From Kitasatospora cineracea (GTDB taxonomy: Bacteria > Actinomycetota > Actinomycetes > Streptomycetales > Streptomycetaceae): 64,000 nt of DNA. Positions 17,067 through 24,337 of the stretch are shown in pieces (position 1 is the first letter of the stretch; the number at the start of each line of letters is the position of its first letter). The DNA lies in assembly GCF_003751605.1 (NCBI RefSeq), contig NZ_RJVJ01000003.1, positions 248,001 through 312,000 of the forward strand. The letters are read 5' to 3'. Both the position numbers and the translations under genes were made by a program. Below the pieces are notes generated by a model. That model was not told where the DNA came from and did no database searches. It worked only from the letters and a program-made list of their open reading frames with translations.

Positions 17067-18491
17067 GTGCGCAAGTGGATACCCCTGACGGCGATCTGCG
17101 TCGGCGCGTTCATGCTGCTGGTCGACGCCAGCATCGTGAACACCGCGCTGCCCGAGATGTCCGAGGACCTGCACTCCACCTTCACCGCCCTGCAGTGGGT
17201 GGTCGACGTCTACGCCCTCACCCTCGCCGCCCTGCTGATGGCCTTCGGCTCGCTCGGCGACCGCCTCGGCCACCGCCGCCTCTACCTGGCAGGCCTCGCC
17301 GTCTTCGGCCTCGCCTCACTGGTCTGCGCCCTCGCCCCCGACGCCGGCGCCCTGATCGCCGCCCGCGCCGCCCAGGGCATCGGCGGCGCCGCCATGATGA
17401 CCTCCACCACCGCCCTGCTCAACACCGCCTACCAGGGCCGCGACCGGGGCACCGCGTTCGGCGTCTGGGGCGCCGTCAACGGCGCCGCGGCCGCCGCCGG
17501 ACCGGTGCTCGGCGGCCTGCTCACCCAGCAGCTCGGCTGGCGCTCGATCTTCCTGGTCAACCTCCCGATCGCCGCCCTCGCCGGCTGGCTCACCGTCCGC
17601 CGCCTCACCGCCGACCGCCCCCGCCCCGCCACCGGCCGCCCCGACCTGCCCGGCGCCGCCGCCTTCACCCTGTTCGCCGCCGCCCTCACCTACGGCCTGA
17701 TCGAGAGCGGCGAACGCGGCTGGAGCGACCCCCTGGTGCTCACCACCCTGGCCACCGCCGCCCTCGCCCTCGCCGCCTTCACCACCGTCGAACTGCGCAC
17801 CCCCCGCCCCCTGCTGGACCTGCGCCTGCTGCGCAACCCCGCCTTCCTCGGCCTCGCCGCCGCCGGACTGCTGCTCACCGCCGCCGCCTTCGCCCCACTC
17901 ACCTACACCGGGCTCTGGCTCCAACAGGTCCTCCACCTCAGCCCGCTGGACGCCGGCCTCGCCGTCTGCCCGCTGGCCGCCGCCGCGTTCGTCACCGCCC
18001 CCGCCGCCACCCGCCTGCTGCGCGGCGCGCCCCCGCGGCTGCCGATCGCCCTCGGCCTGGCCCTGATCGGCGGCGGCACCCTGCTGCTCACCCTGGTCTC
18101 ACCCGGCACCGGCTGGACGGCCCTGCTGCCCGGACTGCTGCTCACCGGCGTCGGCGTCGGCCTGGCCACCCCGCAGATGATGTCCACCGCGCTGGCCGCC
18201 GTCCCGCGCGAACGCGCCGGCATGGCCTCCGGCGCCTTCAACACCGCCCGCCAACTCGGCCTCGCGCTCGGCATCGCCGTCCTCGGCACCGTCTTCCAGA
18301 ACACCCTGCGCGACCACCCCGCCGCCGACCCCCGGCACGGCTACGCCACCGCCCTCGACCACGTCTACCTGGCCGCCGGAACGGCCGGACTGCTCGCCGC
18401 CGCCCTGGTCGTCCTGCTGGTGCGCCGCCCGGCCGCCGCCGCGACCGCCACCCCCGAAACCGCCAAGGAGCGCTCCATGCAATTCTCCTGA
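17067..18491 (+). CDS. DHA2-type (14-TM) MFS drug exporter (474 aa)
   Basis: Proton-driven exporter of the EmrB/QacA group. TM1 carries the motif VGAFMLLVDASIVNTALPEM, the loop 2-3 motif A reads GSLGDRLGHRRLYLAG, and the TM5 motif C region reads GAVNGAAAAAGPVLGGLL. About 14 hydrophobic segments are visible. GTG 17067 has GGAAGGAC about 10 nt upstream. It is divergent from the double AsnC regulator and ends 7 bp before the stop of the convergent hydrolase. Substrate is unknown. Confidence 0.92.
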   Translation: MRKWIPLTAICVGAFMLLVDASIVNTALPEMSEDLHSTFTALQWVVDVYALTLAALLMAFGSLGDRLGHRRLYLAGLAVFGLASLVCALAPDAGALIAARAAQGIGGAAMMTSTTALLNTAYQGRDRGTAFGVWGAVNGAAAAAGPVLGGLLTQQLGWRSIFLVNLPIAALAGWLTVRRLTADRPRPATGRPDLPGAAAFTLFAAALTYGLIESGERGWSDPLVLTTLATAALALAAFTTVELRTPRPLLDLRLLRNPAFLGLAAAGLLLTAAAFAPLTYTGLWLQQVLHLSPLDAGLAVCPLAAAAFVTAPAATRLLRGAPPRLPIALGLALIGGGTLLLTLVSPGTGWTALLPGLLLTGVGVGLATPQMMSTALAAVPRERAGMASGAFNTARQLGLALGIAVLGTVFQNTLRDHPAADPRHGYATALDHVYLAAGTAGLLAAALVVLLVRRPAAAATATPETAKERSMQFS

Positions 18492-18498
18492 CGAACCG

Positions 18499-19512
18499 TC
18501 AGATCTCCGGGAGCGCGTCGAGCCAGCCGGTCAGCAGCCCGTTGACCTCGGCGGGGCGCTCCTGCTGCACCCAGTGGCCGCAGCCCTCCAGCAGGTGGGC
18601 GCCGGCCAGCGCGGGCAGCGTGCGCGGGAAGGCGTCGATCGCCTCGGCCATCCAGGTGGTCGAGGCGTCCCGCGTCCCGCCGACGAACAGCGCGGGCTGC
18701 TCCAGCGGCCGGCCCGCCAGCCCCGCCAGCTCCGCCCAGTCCCGGTCCATGTTCCGGTAGCGGTTCAGCGCCCCGGTCAGGCCGGTGCGCTCGAACTCGC
18801 CCGCGTAGACGTCCAGATCGGCCTCCGACAGCCAGGCCGGCCGCACCCCCCGCGGGAACCGCTCGCGCAGCGTCCCGCCGTCGGCCCGGGAGACGAAGTG
18901 CGGATCCGGCGCGTCTGCCCCCGGCATGGTGTCCGCCGACAGCGCCGCGAAGAACCCCGCCAGCCAGCCCCGGACGTCCGGCTCGATCTCCGCCTCCGCC
19001 CGCCCCGGCCGCTGGAAGTACGAGACGTAGAACTCCTCCGGCCCGCCCATCCCCGCGAACACCTCGCCCGGCCGCGGCCCGCCCGGCGGGGCGTACGGCA
19101 CGCTCAGCAGCCCCACCGCCCGGAACACCTCCGGGTGCAGCAGCGCCGACGCCGCCGCGATGTTCGACCCCCAGTCGTGCCCGACCACCACCGCCGTCTC
19201 CTCGCCCAGCGCCCGCACCAGCGCCAGGTTGTCCGCCACCAGCTCCCGCATCCGGTACGCCGCCGGATCCGCCGGCCGGGACGAACGCCCGTACCCGCGC
19301 ACGTCCAGCGCCACCGCCCGGTACCCGGCCCCGGCCAGCGCGGGCAGCTGGTGCCGCCACGAGTACCAGGACTCCGGGAACCCGTGCACGAGCAGCACCA
19401 GCGGCCCGTCCCCCTGCTCCACCGCGTGCAGCCGCCCGGCGGGCCCGGCGACGGTCCGGTGCCTGGCCGCAACCGGCGCACCGGGACGGCGAGTTGACTG
19501 CGAAGCGGACAT
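18499..19512 (-). CDS. alpha/beta hydrolase, epoxide-hydrolase-like (337 aa)
   Basis: Soluble alpha/beta-hydrolase of the soluble epoxide hydrolase type. Visible: oxyanion HGFPESWYSWRHQLPAL (about 43-60), DVRGYGRSSRP, nucleophile Asp in VVVGHDWGSNIAAASALLHP, a cap with conserved Tyr candidates (EEFYVSYFQRPG), the acid in VGGTRDAS, and the catalytic His in LEGCGHWVQQERP. An Asp nucleophile rather than Ser supports epoxide or haloalkane hydrolysis over esterase activity. ATG 19512. It is divergent from a cupin-HTH regulator that probably controls it. Confidence 0.9.
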   Translation of the reverse strand: MSASQSTRRPGAPVAARHRTVAGPAGRLHAVEQGDGPLVLLVHGFPESWYSWRHQLPALAGAGYRAVALDVRGYGRSSRPADPAAYRMRELVADNLALVRALGEETAVVVGHDWGSNIAAASALLHPEVFRAVGLLSVPYAPPGGPRPGEVFAGMGGPEEFYVSYFQRPGRAEAEIEPDVRGWLAGFFAALSADTMPGADAPDPHFVSRADGGTLRERFPRGVRPAWLSEADLDVYAGEFERTGLTGALNRYRNMDRDWAELAGLAGRPLEQPALFVGGTRDASTTWMAEAIDAFPRTLPALAGAHLLEGCGHWVQQERPAEVNGLLTGWLDALPEI

Positions 19513-19590
19513 GGCGAATCCTCCAACGAGCGGAACGGCGACGGGGACACGTCGATCATGCGCCGCCCCCGTCCGCCGGGGCGACTACCC

Positions 19591-19605
19591 TTGCCGAACT
19601 GGCAA
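19591..19605. promoter_or_regulatory. operator-like dyad between hydrolase and cupin-HTH regulator
   Basis: TTGCCGAACTGGCAA: 5-bp arms around 5 nt, in the middle of the 119-bp divergent intergenic region and 11 bp before the regulator's ribosome-binding site. A site of this form is the natural candidate for the adjacent XRE-cupin protein. Confidence 0.5.
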
Positions 19606-19631
19606 CACCGCAGCTGGGAGGAGTGGCCGCA

Positions 19632-20348
19632 ATGACCGGAACCACCGGACCGAACGGACCCGCCGGACTCGACGGACCTGACGGACCCGACGGGCCCGGC
19701 GGATCGGACAAGCCGGGCGGGACGGGCCCGTCCGGCGCACCCGGCGCACCCGGCGGGCCGGACGGGCCGTCGGACGTGGACCGCCTGCTGGCCACCATGG
19801 GCCCGCGCCTGCGGGCCGCCCGCGCCCAGGACGGCCGCAGCCTCGGCGAGGTCTCCCGGGCCACCGGCCTCGCCCCCAGCACGCTCTCCCGGATGGAGAA
19901 CGGCCGCCGCAAACCCACCCTGGAGGCACTGCTGCTGCTCGCCCGGGAGTACCGCGTCCCGCTCGACGAACTCGCCGGCACCGCCCCCGCCCGCCCCGCC
20001 CCGCACCGCCGCACCGACCCGGGCGCCGCGAAGACGGTGCTCCCGCTGACCCACTACGTCGGCGGCCTGCACGCCCACAAGCACGTCCTGCCCGCCGCCA
20101 CCGCACCCCCGCCCAGGCCGCGCCCGGTCTCCCACCCCGGCCACGAGTGGCTCTGCGTGCTCTCCGGACGCCTCCGCCTCGCCCTCGGCGACCGCGAACT
20201 GCTGCTCACCGCAGGCGAGGCCACCGAGTTCGACACCCGCACCCCGCACGCCGTCGCCAACGCCGCCCCGGACCGCCCCGTCGAGTACCTGGTCCTGTTC
20301 GGCCCCCAGGGCGAACGCCTGCGCACCCGCCCCACCGGCCCCGGATGA
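19632..20348 (+). CDS. XRE-family regulator with cupin domain and collagen-like N-terminus (238 aa)
   Basis: HTH_3 DNA-binding domain at about 50-105 (RLRAARAQDGRSLGEVSRAT, TGLAPSTLSRMENGRRKPTL) followed by a cupin_2 ligand-binding domain (HEWLCVLSGRLRLALGDREL, FDTRTPHAVANAAP). Unusually, residues 2-47 are a Gly-X-Y-like run (GPNGPAGLDGPDGPDGPGG and more) upstream of the HTH. ATG 19632 is well supported by GGGAGGAG 8 nt upstream, so the run is part of the protein unless translation starts later (the next methionine, Met56, lies at the edge of the HTH). Probable repressor of the divergent hydrolase. Confidence 0.9.
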   Translation: MTGTTGPNGPAGLDGPDGPDGPGGSDKPGGTGPSGAPGAPGGPDGPSDVDRLLATMGPRLRAARAQDGRSLGEVSRATGLAPSTLSRMENGRRKPTLEALLLLAREYRVPLDELAGTAPARPAPHRRTDPGAAKTVLPLTHYVGGLHAHKHVLPAATAPPPRPRPVSHPGHEWLCVLSGRLRLALGDRELLLTAGEATEFDTRTPHAVANAAPDRPVEYLVLFGPQGERLRTRPTGPG

Positions 20349-20360
20349 CCACCGGCGGCG

Positions 20361-20428
20361 CCCGACACCCCGCCGCGCCCGACACCCCGCCGCGCCCGAC
20401 ACCCCGCCGCGCCCGACACCCCGCCGTC
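20361..20428. repeat. four tandem copies of a 17-bp unit
   Basis: The unit CCCGACACCCCGCCGCG is repeated at 20361, 20378, 20395 and 20412, the last differing in its final two bases; degenerate CCCGACACCCC pieces continue to about 20465. It is non-coding and lies between the cupin regulator and the PPOX gene. It has no spacers, so it is not a CRISPR array. Confidence 0.85.
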
Positions 20429-20512
20429 CCCGGACCACCCCGCTTCCCCGACACCCCGACACCCCGTCAGGGCCGCACCGGGCGCGCCGCCCCACCGCCT
20501 AGGCTGGCAGCC

Positions 20513-20980
20513 ATGAGCCCTTCGATCGCCACCAACACCCGGGTGGAGCTGGCCGCGCTGCTGGACTTCGTCCGCCCCCGCCACCGGGCGCTGCTGCTCA
20601 CCCGCCGCGCCGACGGCAGCCCGCAGGCGTCCCCGCTGACCTGCGGAGTCGACGACGACGGCCGGATCGTCGTCTCCACCTACCCGGAACGGGCCAAGAC
20701 CCGCAACGCCCGGCGCGACCCCGCGGTGAGCGTGGTGGTGCTCTCGGACGAGTGGAACGGCCCCTGGGTCCAGATCGACGGCGAAGCCGAGGTGCTGGAC
20801 CTGCCGGAGGCGCTGGAACCGCTGGTCGAGTACTACCGGAACATCTCCGGCGAGCACCCGGACTGGGACGAGTACCGCGAGGCGATGCGCCGCCAGGGCA
20901 AGTCGCTGATCCGGATCACCCCGCGCCGCTGGGGCCCGATCGCCACCGGAGGCTTCCCGGCCCGCCTCGCCACCGACTGA
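20513..20980 (+). CDS. PPOX-class (F420- or FMN-dependent) oxidoreductase (155 aa)
   Basis: Small split-barrel flavin/deazaflavin reductase fold: HRALLLTRRADGSPQASPLT, GRIVVSTYPERAKTRNARRD, VSVVVLSDEWNGPWVQIDGE and a C-terminal LIRITPRRWGPIATGGF. This is the pattern of TIGR03618-like PPOX-class F420-dependent enzymes of actinobacteria. A TAGGCT -10-like box ends 7 nt before ATG 20513, so the mRNA is probably leaderless. It converges on the LigD-type polymerase gene. Substrate unknown. Confidence 0.87.
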   Translation: MSPSIATNTRVELAALLDFVRPRHRALLLTRRADGSPQASPLTCGVDDDGRIVVSTYPERAKTRNARRDPAVSVVVLSDEWNGPWVQIDGEAEVLDLPEALEPLVEYYRNISGEHPDWDEYREAMRRQGKSLIRITPRRWGPIATGGFPARLATD

Positions 20981-20982
20981 CC

Positions 20983-20998
20983 GGCCGCCGCAGCGGCC
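20983..20998. terminator. short hairpin between convergent genes
   Basis: GGCCGC-CGCA-GCGGCC, a 6-bp perfect stem with a 4-nt loop, lies in the 25-bp gap between the PPOX gene and the convergent polymerase gene; it could serve both strands. Confidence 0.45.
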
Positions 20999-21005
20999 CC
21001 GCCGC

Positions 21006-22028
21006 TCACTGCTCCGCGGCCCGCCCCCGGCCCCGCCCCCGCGCCCGGCTCGGCTGCACCCGGTCCGGCTCGCCCGGCATCTTCGGGAAGTCCGGCGGGT
21101 AGGGCAGGTCGCCCGCCCCCTGGTGCGCGTACAGCTCCAACACCCGTTCCAGCGAGCCCCGCCGACCGTCCATCCCGGCGTGCACGTCGCCCAGCTCGGC
21201 GAACCGCGCCGGGACGGTGCGCAGCGTGAAGTCGGCGGGGGAGACCCGTTCCAGCTCCTCCCAGCGCAGCGGGGTGGAGGCGGTGGCCTGCGGGCGGGGG
21301 CGCAGCGAGTACGGGGAGGCGATGGTGCGGTCGCGGGCCATCTGGTTGTAGTCGACGAAGATCCGGGTGCCGCGCTCCTCCTTCCACCAGGCGGTGGTCA
21401 CCTCGCCGCCCGAGCGGTGCTCCAGCTCGCGGCCGAGCGCGATCACGGCGTGCCGGCACTCGGTGAACGTCCAGCGCGGCTCGATCGGCACGTACACGTG
21501 CAGGCCCCGGCCGCCGGAGGTCTTCGGCCAGCCGGTCAGCCCGAACTCCTCGAGCAGCGGCCGCAGTTGCAGGGCGGCCCGGACGGCGTCGGAGAAGTCG
21601 GTGCCGGGCTGCGGGTCGAGGTCGACGCGCAGCTCGTCCGGGTGCTCGGTGTCCGCGCGGCGCACCGGCCAGGGGTGGAAGGTCAGGCAGCCGAGGTTCG
21701 CCGCCCACAGCACGGCGGCCTCCTCGGTCGGGCAGACCTCGTCGGCGCTGCGCCCGGACGGGAAGGCGATCCGGGCGGTCGGCAGCCAGCCGGGCAGGTT
21801 CTTCGGCGCGCGCTTCTGGTAGAAGGACTCGCCGTCCACCCCGTCCGGGAAGCGCTGCAACGTGGTCGGCCGCTCGCGCAGCCCGCGCAGCACCCCGGGC
21901 GCGACCGCCAGGTAGTACTCGGCGACGTCCCGCTTCGTGTACCCGGGCTCCGGGTAGTACACCTTGTCCGGGTTCGACAGCCGCACCGTCCGGCCGCCGA
22001 CCTCCAGCTCCACCGCTGCTCCAGCCAT
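21006..22028 (-). CDS. LigD-type polymerase/primase domain protein (340 aa)
   Basis: Stand-alone NHEJ-type primase-polymerase (AEP superfamily, LigD PolDom). Seen: RLSNPDKVYYPEPGYTKRDV AEYY, RFPDGVDGESFYQKRAPKNL, LGCLTFHPWPVRRADTEHPD, catalytic LRVDLDPQPGTDF, TSGGRGLHVYVPIEPRWTF and a third acidic site in TRIFVDYNQMARDRTIASPY. It adds nucleotides at double-strand breaks in the Ku/ligase pathway. The C-terminus is an Arg/Gly-rich basic tail. A TAGCGT box lies 6 nt upstream of ATG 22028 on this strand, suggesting a leaderless message. It is divergent from an ATP-dependent ligase; no ku gene is in the window. Confidence 0.93.
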   Translation of the reverse strand: MAGAAVELEVGGRTVRLSNPDKVYYPEPGYTKRDVAEYYLAVAPGVLRGLRERPTTLQRFPDGVDGESFYQKRAPKNLPGWLPTARIAFPSGRSADEVCPTEEAAVLWAANLGCLTFHPWPVRRADTEHPDELRVDLDPQPGTDFSDAVRAALQLRPLLEEFGLTGWPKTSGGRGLHVYVPIEPRWTFTECRHAVIALGRELEHRSGGEVTTAWWKEERGTRIFVDYNQMARDRTIASPYSLRPRPQATASTPLRWEELERVSPADFTLRTVPARFAELGDVHAGMDGRRGSLERVLELYAHQGAGDLPYPPDFPKMPGEPDRVQPSRARGRGRGRAAEQ

Positions 22029-22139
22029 GCCCCCACGCTAGGCACGCCGCCCCGCTGCCGCGCCGCCCCCGCCCGCCGACACGCCGAAGCGGACCCGACA
22101 CGCCGCCCGCCGCCGTTCCGCCGGGCCACCATCGGAGGC

Positions 22140-23204
22140 ATGCAGCTACCCGTGATGCCGCCGGTGTCCCCGATGCTGGCCAAGCCCGTCGCCGCGATCC
22201 CGCCCGGCATGCAGTACGAGGCGAAGTGGGACGGCTTCCGGGCGATCGTGTTCCGCGACGGCGACGAGGTCGAACTCGGCTCGCGCACCGCCAAGCCGCT
22301 GACCAGGTACTTCCCCGAGGTGGTCGACGCGGTCCGGGAGCAGCTGCCCGAACGCTGCGTCGTCGACACCGAGATCGTCGTCGCGCACGACGGGCGGCTG
22401 CACTTCGAGGAACTGCTGGAGCGCATCCACCCGGCCGCCTCCCGGGTCCGCACCCTGGCCGAGCGCACCCCCGCCACCCTCGTCGCCTTCGACCTGCTCG
22501 CCCTGGACGGGGACGACCTGACCGGCCGCCCGCTGGTCGAACGCCGGGCCGAACTCGCCCGGTTGCTGGCCGGTGCCGTCCCGCCGGTCCACCTCGCCCC
22601 CGCCACCACCGACCTGGACACCGCCCGGAACTGGTTCTCCCGCTTCGAGGGCGCGGGCCTGGACGGCGTGGTCGCCAAACCGCTGGACGCCCCGTACCGG
22701 CCGGGCGAGCGGACCCTCTTCAAGGTCAAGCACGCCCGCACCGCCGACTGCGTGGTGGCCGGGTACCGCGAGCACAAGTCCGGCCCGGTGGTCGGCTCGC
22801 TGCTGCTCGGCCTGTACGACACCGGCGGCCGCCTCCAGCACGTCGGCGTCAGCGCCTCCTTCCCGATGGCCCGCCGGGCCGAACTCGCCGCCGAACTCGC
22901 CCCGTTGCGCCTCGACCCGGCCGACCTCGGCGACCACCCCTGGGCGCGCTGGGAGGACGCGCAGGCCCAGGCGAGCGGCCGGCTGCCCGGCGCGGTCAGC
23001 CGCTGGACCGGCAGCAAGGACCTCTCCTGGGTGCCGCTGCGCCCCGAGCGGGTGGCCGAGGTCGGCTACGACCACCTCGAGGGCACCCGGTTCCGGCACA
23101 CCACCCAGTTCAAGCGCTGGCGGCCCGACCGCACCCCGGAGAGCTGCACGTACGCGCAGCTGGAGGAGCCGGTCTCCTACGACCTGGGCGACCTGCTGTC
23201 CTGA
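22140..23204 (+). CDS. ATP-dependent DNA ligase (LigC/LigD ligase-domain type, 354 aa)
   Basis: Seals nicks, probably in break repair with the divergent polymerase. The adenylation motif EAKWDGFRAIVF holds the lysine nucleophile (about residue 29). Other nucleotidyltransferase motifs follow: DTEIVVAHDGRLHFEELLER, LVAFDLLALDGDDL, GLDGVVAKPLDAPYRPGERT and LFKVKHARTADCVV. The OB-fold domain ends with RFRHTTQFKRWRPDRTPESC TYAQLEEP. ATG 22140 gives the family's usual N-terminus although GGAGG sits only 1 nt before it. Its last 28 bp overlap the 3' end of the convergent regulator. Confidence 0.93.
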   Translation: MQLPVMPPVSPMLAKPVAAIPPGMQYEAKWDGFRAIVFRDGDEVELGSRTAKPLTRYFPEVVDAVREQLPERCVVDTEIVVAHDGRLHFEELLERIHPAASRVRTLAERTPATLVAFDLLALDGDDLTGRPLVERRAELARLLAGAVPPVHLAPATTDLDTARNWFSRFEGAGLDGVVAKPLDAPYRPGERTLFKVKHARTADCVVAGYREHKSGPVVGSLLLGLYDTGGRLQHVGVSASFPMARRAELAAELAPLRLDPADLGDHPWARWEDAQAQASGRLPGAVSRWTGSKDLSWVPLRPERVAEVGYDHLEGTRFRHTTQFKRWRPDRTPESCTYAQLEEPVSYDLGDLLS

Positions 23205-24166
23205 CCGGGCGGCGTCCTGCCGTCCGGTGCCACCTGCCCGATCAGCACCGCCAGCCCGTCCAGCAGGCGCTGCAGGCCGAACTCGAAGAGCTGGTCGAGG
23301 TCGAAGTCGTAGCCCTCCCGGGTGAGCCGGACGAAGGTGGGGTAGGCGGCGACCAGCTCCATGAACATGTCCTCCTGCTGGTCCATCCAGGCTTCGGCGT
23401 CCTGCCCGGTGGCGGCCTCGGCGGCGGCCTCCATCTCCAGGTTGAGCGCGGTGCCCCGGACGTAGTTGAACAGCGTCAGGTAGGCGGTGAACACGCTCGA
23501 CACGTCCAGGCCCTCGGCGACCAGCGCGGACAGCACCCACTCGCCGAACGGCAGCGCGTTGGCCACCGGCTGCGGCCGGGTCACCGACAGCGCGGAGGCC
23601 AGCCAGGGGTGGGCGCGGAAGGTCCGCCAGAGCAGGTGCGCGGCCAGCTCCAGGCGGGCCCGCCAGCCGAGCGCGGCGTCCGCGGCGGAGAACGACACCC
23701 CGGCGAAGACCCGGTCCATCATCAGGTGCACCAGGCCGTCCTTGTCCGGGACGTGCCGGTACAGCGACATGGTGGCCACGTCCAGCTCGGCCGCGACCCG
23801 GCGCATCGACAGCGCCTCCAGCCCCTCGCCGTCGGCCACCGCGACCGCCGCCGCGACGATCCGCTCCGCCGTCAGGACGCCCTCCGGCGCCGGGCGCCGG
23901 GGCAGCTGCCGCCCGGGCGGGCGCTCCGCCGCCGGGGCGGGGGAGGGGGCCGGGCCCGGGCTCCCGGCGACCACCGTGCCGACGCCCGGGACGGCCCGCA
24001 CCAGGCCCCGGCCGCGCAGCTCCGCCAGCACCTTGGTGGCCGTCGCCATCGCCACGTTCCACCGCCGGGTGATCTCCCGGGTGGACGGCACCCGGTCGCC
24101 CGGGCGCAGCTCGCCGCGCTCGATCCGCTCCCGCAGTTCGCCCGCGATCTGCTCGTAGCGGTCCAC
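23177..24166 (-). CDS. dual-HTH regulator: GntR wHTH fused to TetR HTH and TetR C-terminal domain (329 aa)
   Basis: N-terminal GntR winged helix (YEQIAGELRERIERGELRPG, VPSTREITRRWNVAMATATK, residues about 3-65), a Pro/Ala-rich linker, then a complete TetR HTH (LTAERIVAAAVAVADGEGLE, MRRVAAELDVATMSLYRHVP, about 100-150) and a TetR_C-type ligand domain. GTG 24166 has GGAGG 8 nt upstream; earlier in-frame starts overlap that site. The upstream region contains two copies of a long palindrome, the second in front of the divergent FAD monooxygenase. Likely repressor of itself and the monooxygenase, with a small-molecule inducer. Confidence 0.9.
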   Translation of the reverse strand: MDRYEQIAGELRERIERGELRPGDRVPSTREITRRWNVAMATATKVLAELRGRGLVRAVPGVGTVVAGSPGPAPSPAPAAERPPGRQLPRRPAPEGVLTAERIVAAAVAVADGEGLEALSMRRVAAELDVATMSLYRHVPDKDGLVHLMMDRVFAGVSFSAADAALGWRARLELAAHLLWRTFRAHPWLASALSVTRPQPVANALPFGEWVLSALVAEGLDVSSVFTAYLTLFNYVRGTALNLEMEAAAEAATGQDAEAWMDQQEDMFMELVAAYPTFVRLTREGYDFDLDQLFEFGLQRLLDGLAVLIGQVAPDGRTPPGQDSRSPRS

Positions 24167-24177
24167 CCGCCCCACCT

Positions 24178-24199
24178 CCGCACTAGTGCACCAGTGAGC
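24178..24199. promoter_or_regulatory. operator copy 1 of the GntR/TetR regulator
   Basis: A 22-bp block starting CCGCACTAGTGCACCAGTG matches copy 2 except at four positions. It touches the regulator's own ribosome-binding site (24175-24179), so occupancy should block its expression. Confidence 0.6.
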
Positions 24200-24251
24200 A
24201 GCCATGCTAGCTGCCGAGGCCGTCCCGGCACCAGCTCCCGCCCCCTTCCCA

Positions 24252-24273
24252 CCGCACTAGTGCACTAGTGCGG
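24252..24273. promoter_or_regulatory. operator copy 2: perfect 22-bp palindrome before the FAD monooxygenase
   Basis: The sequence from 24252 to 24273 equals its own reverse complement and contains ACTAGT twice (CCGCACTAGTG repeated as its mirror). It lies 28 bp upstream of the -35 box of the divergent monooxygenase promoter and 74 bp from copy 1. Confidence 0.7.
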
Positions 24274-24300
24274 CAATCCCCGAATTCCATACTTTCAGGC

Positions 24301-24330
24301 TTGCATGGTGCAGCGCGTACGCCGTACGTT
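24301..24330 (+). promoter_or_regulatory. leaderless promoter of the FAD monooxygenase
   Basis: TTGCAT (24301-24306), 18-nt spacer, TACGTT (24325-24330). The -10 box ends 7 nt before ATG 24338, so transcription should start at the ATG; no ribosome-binding site is seen. Confidence 0.55.
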
Positions 24331-24337
24331 CGGTGTC

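Noticed and set aside
20361..20428. Possible CRISPR array
   Set aside because: Units are contiguous with no spacers and the period is 17 bp.
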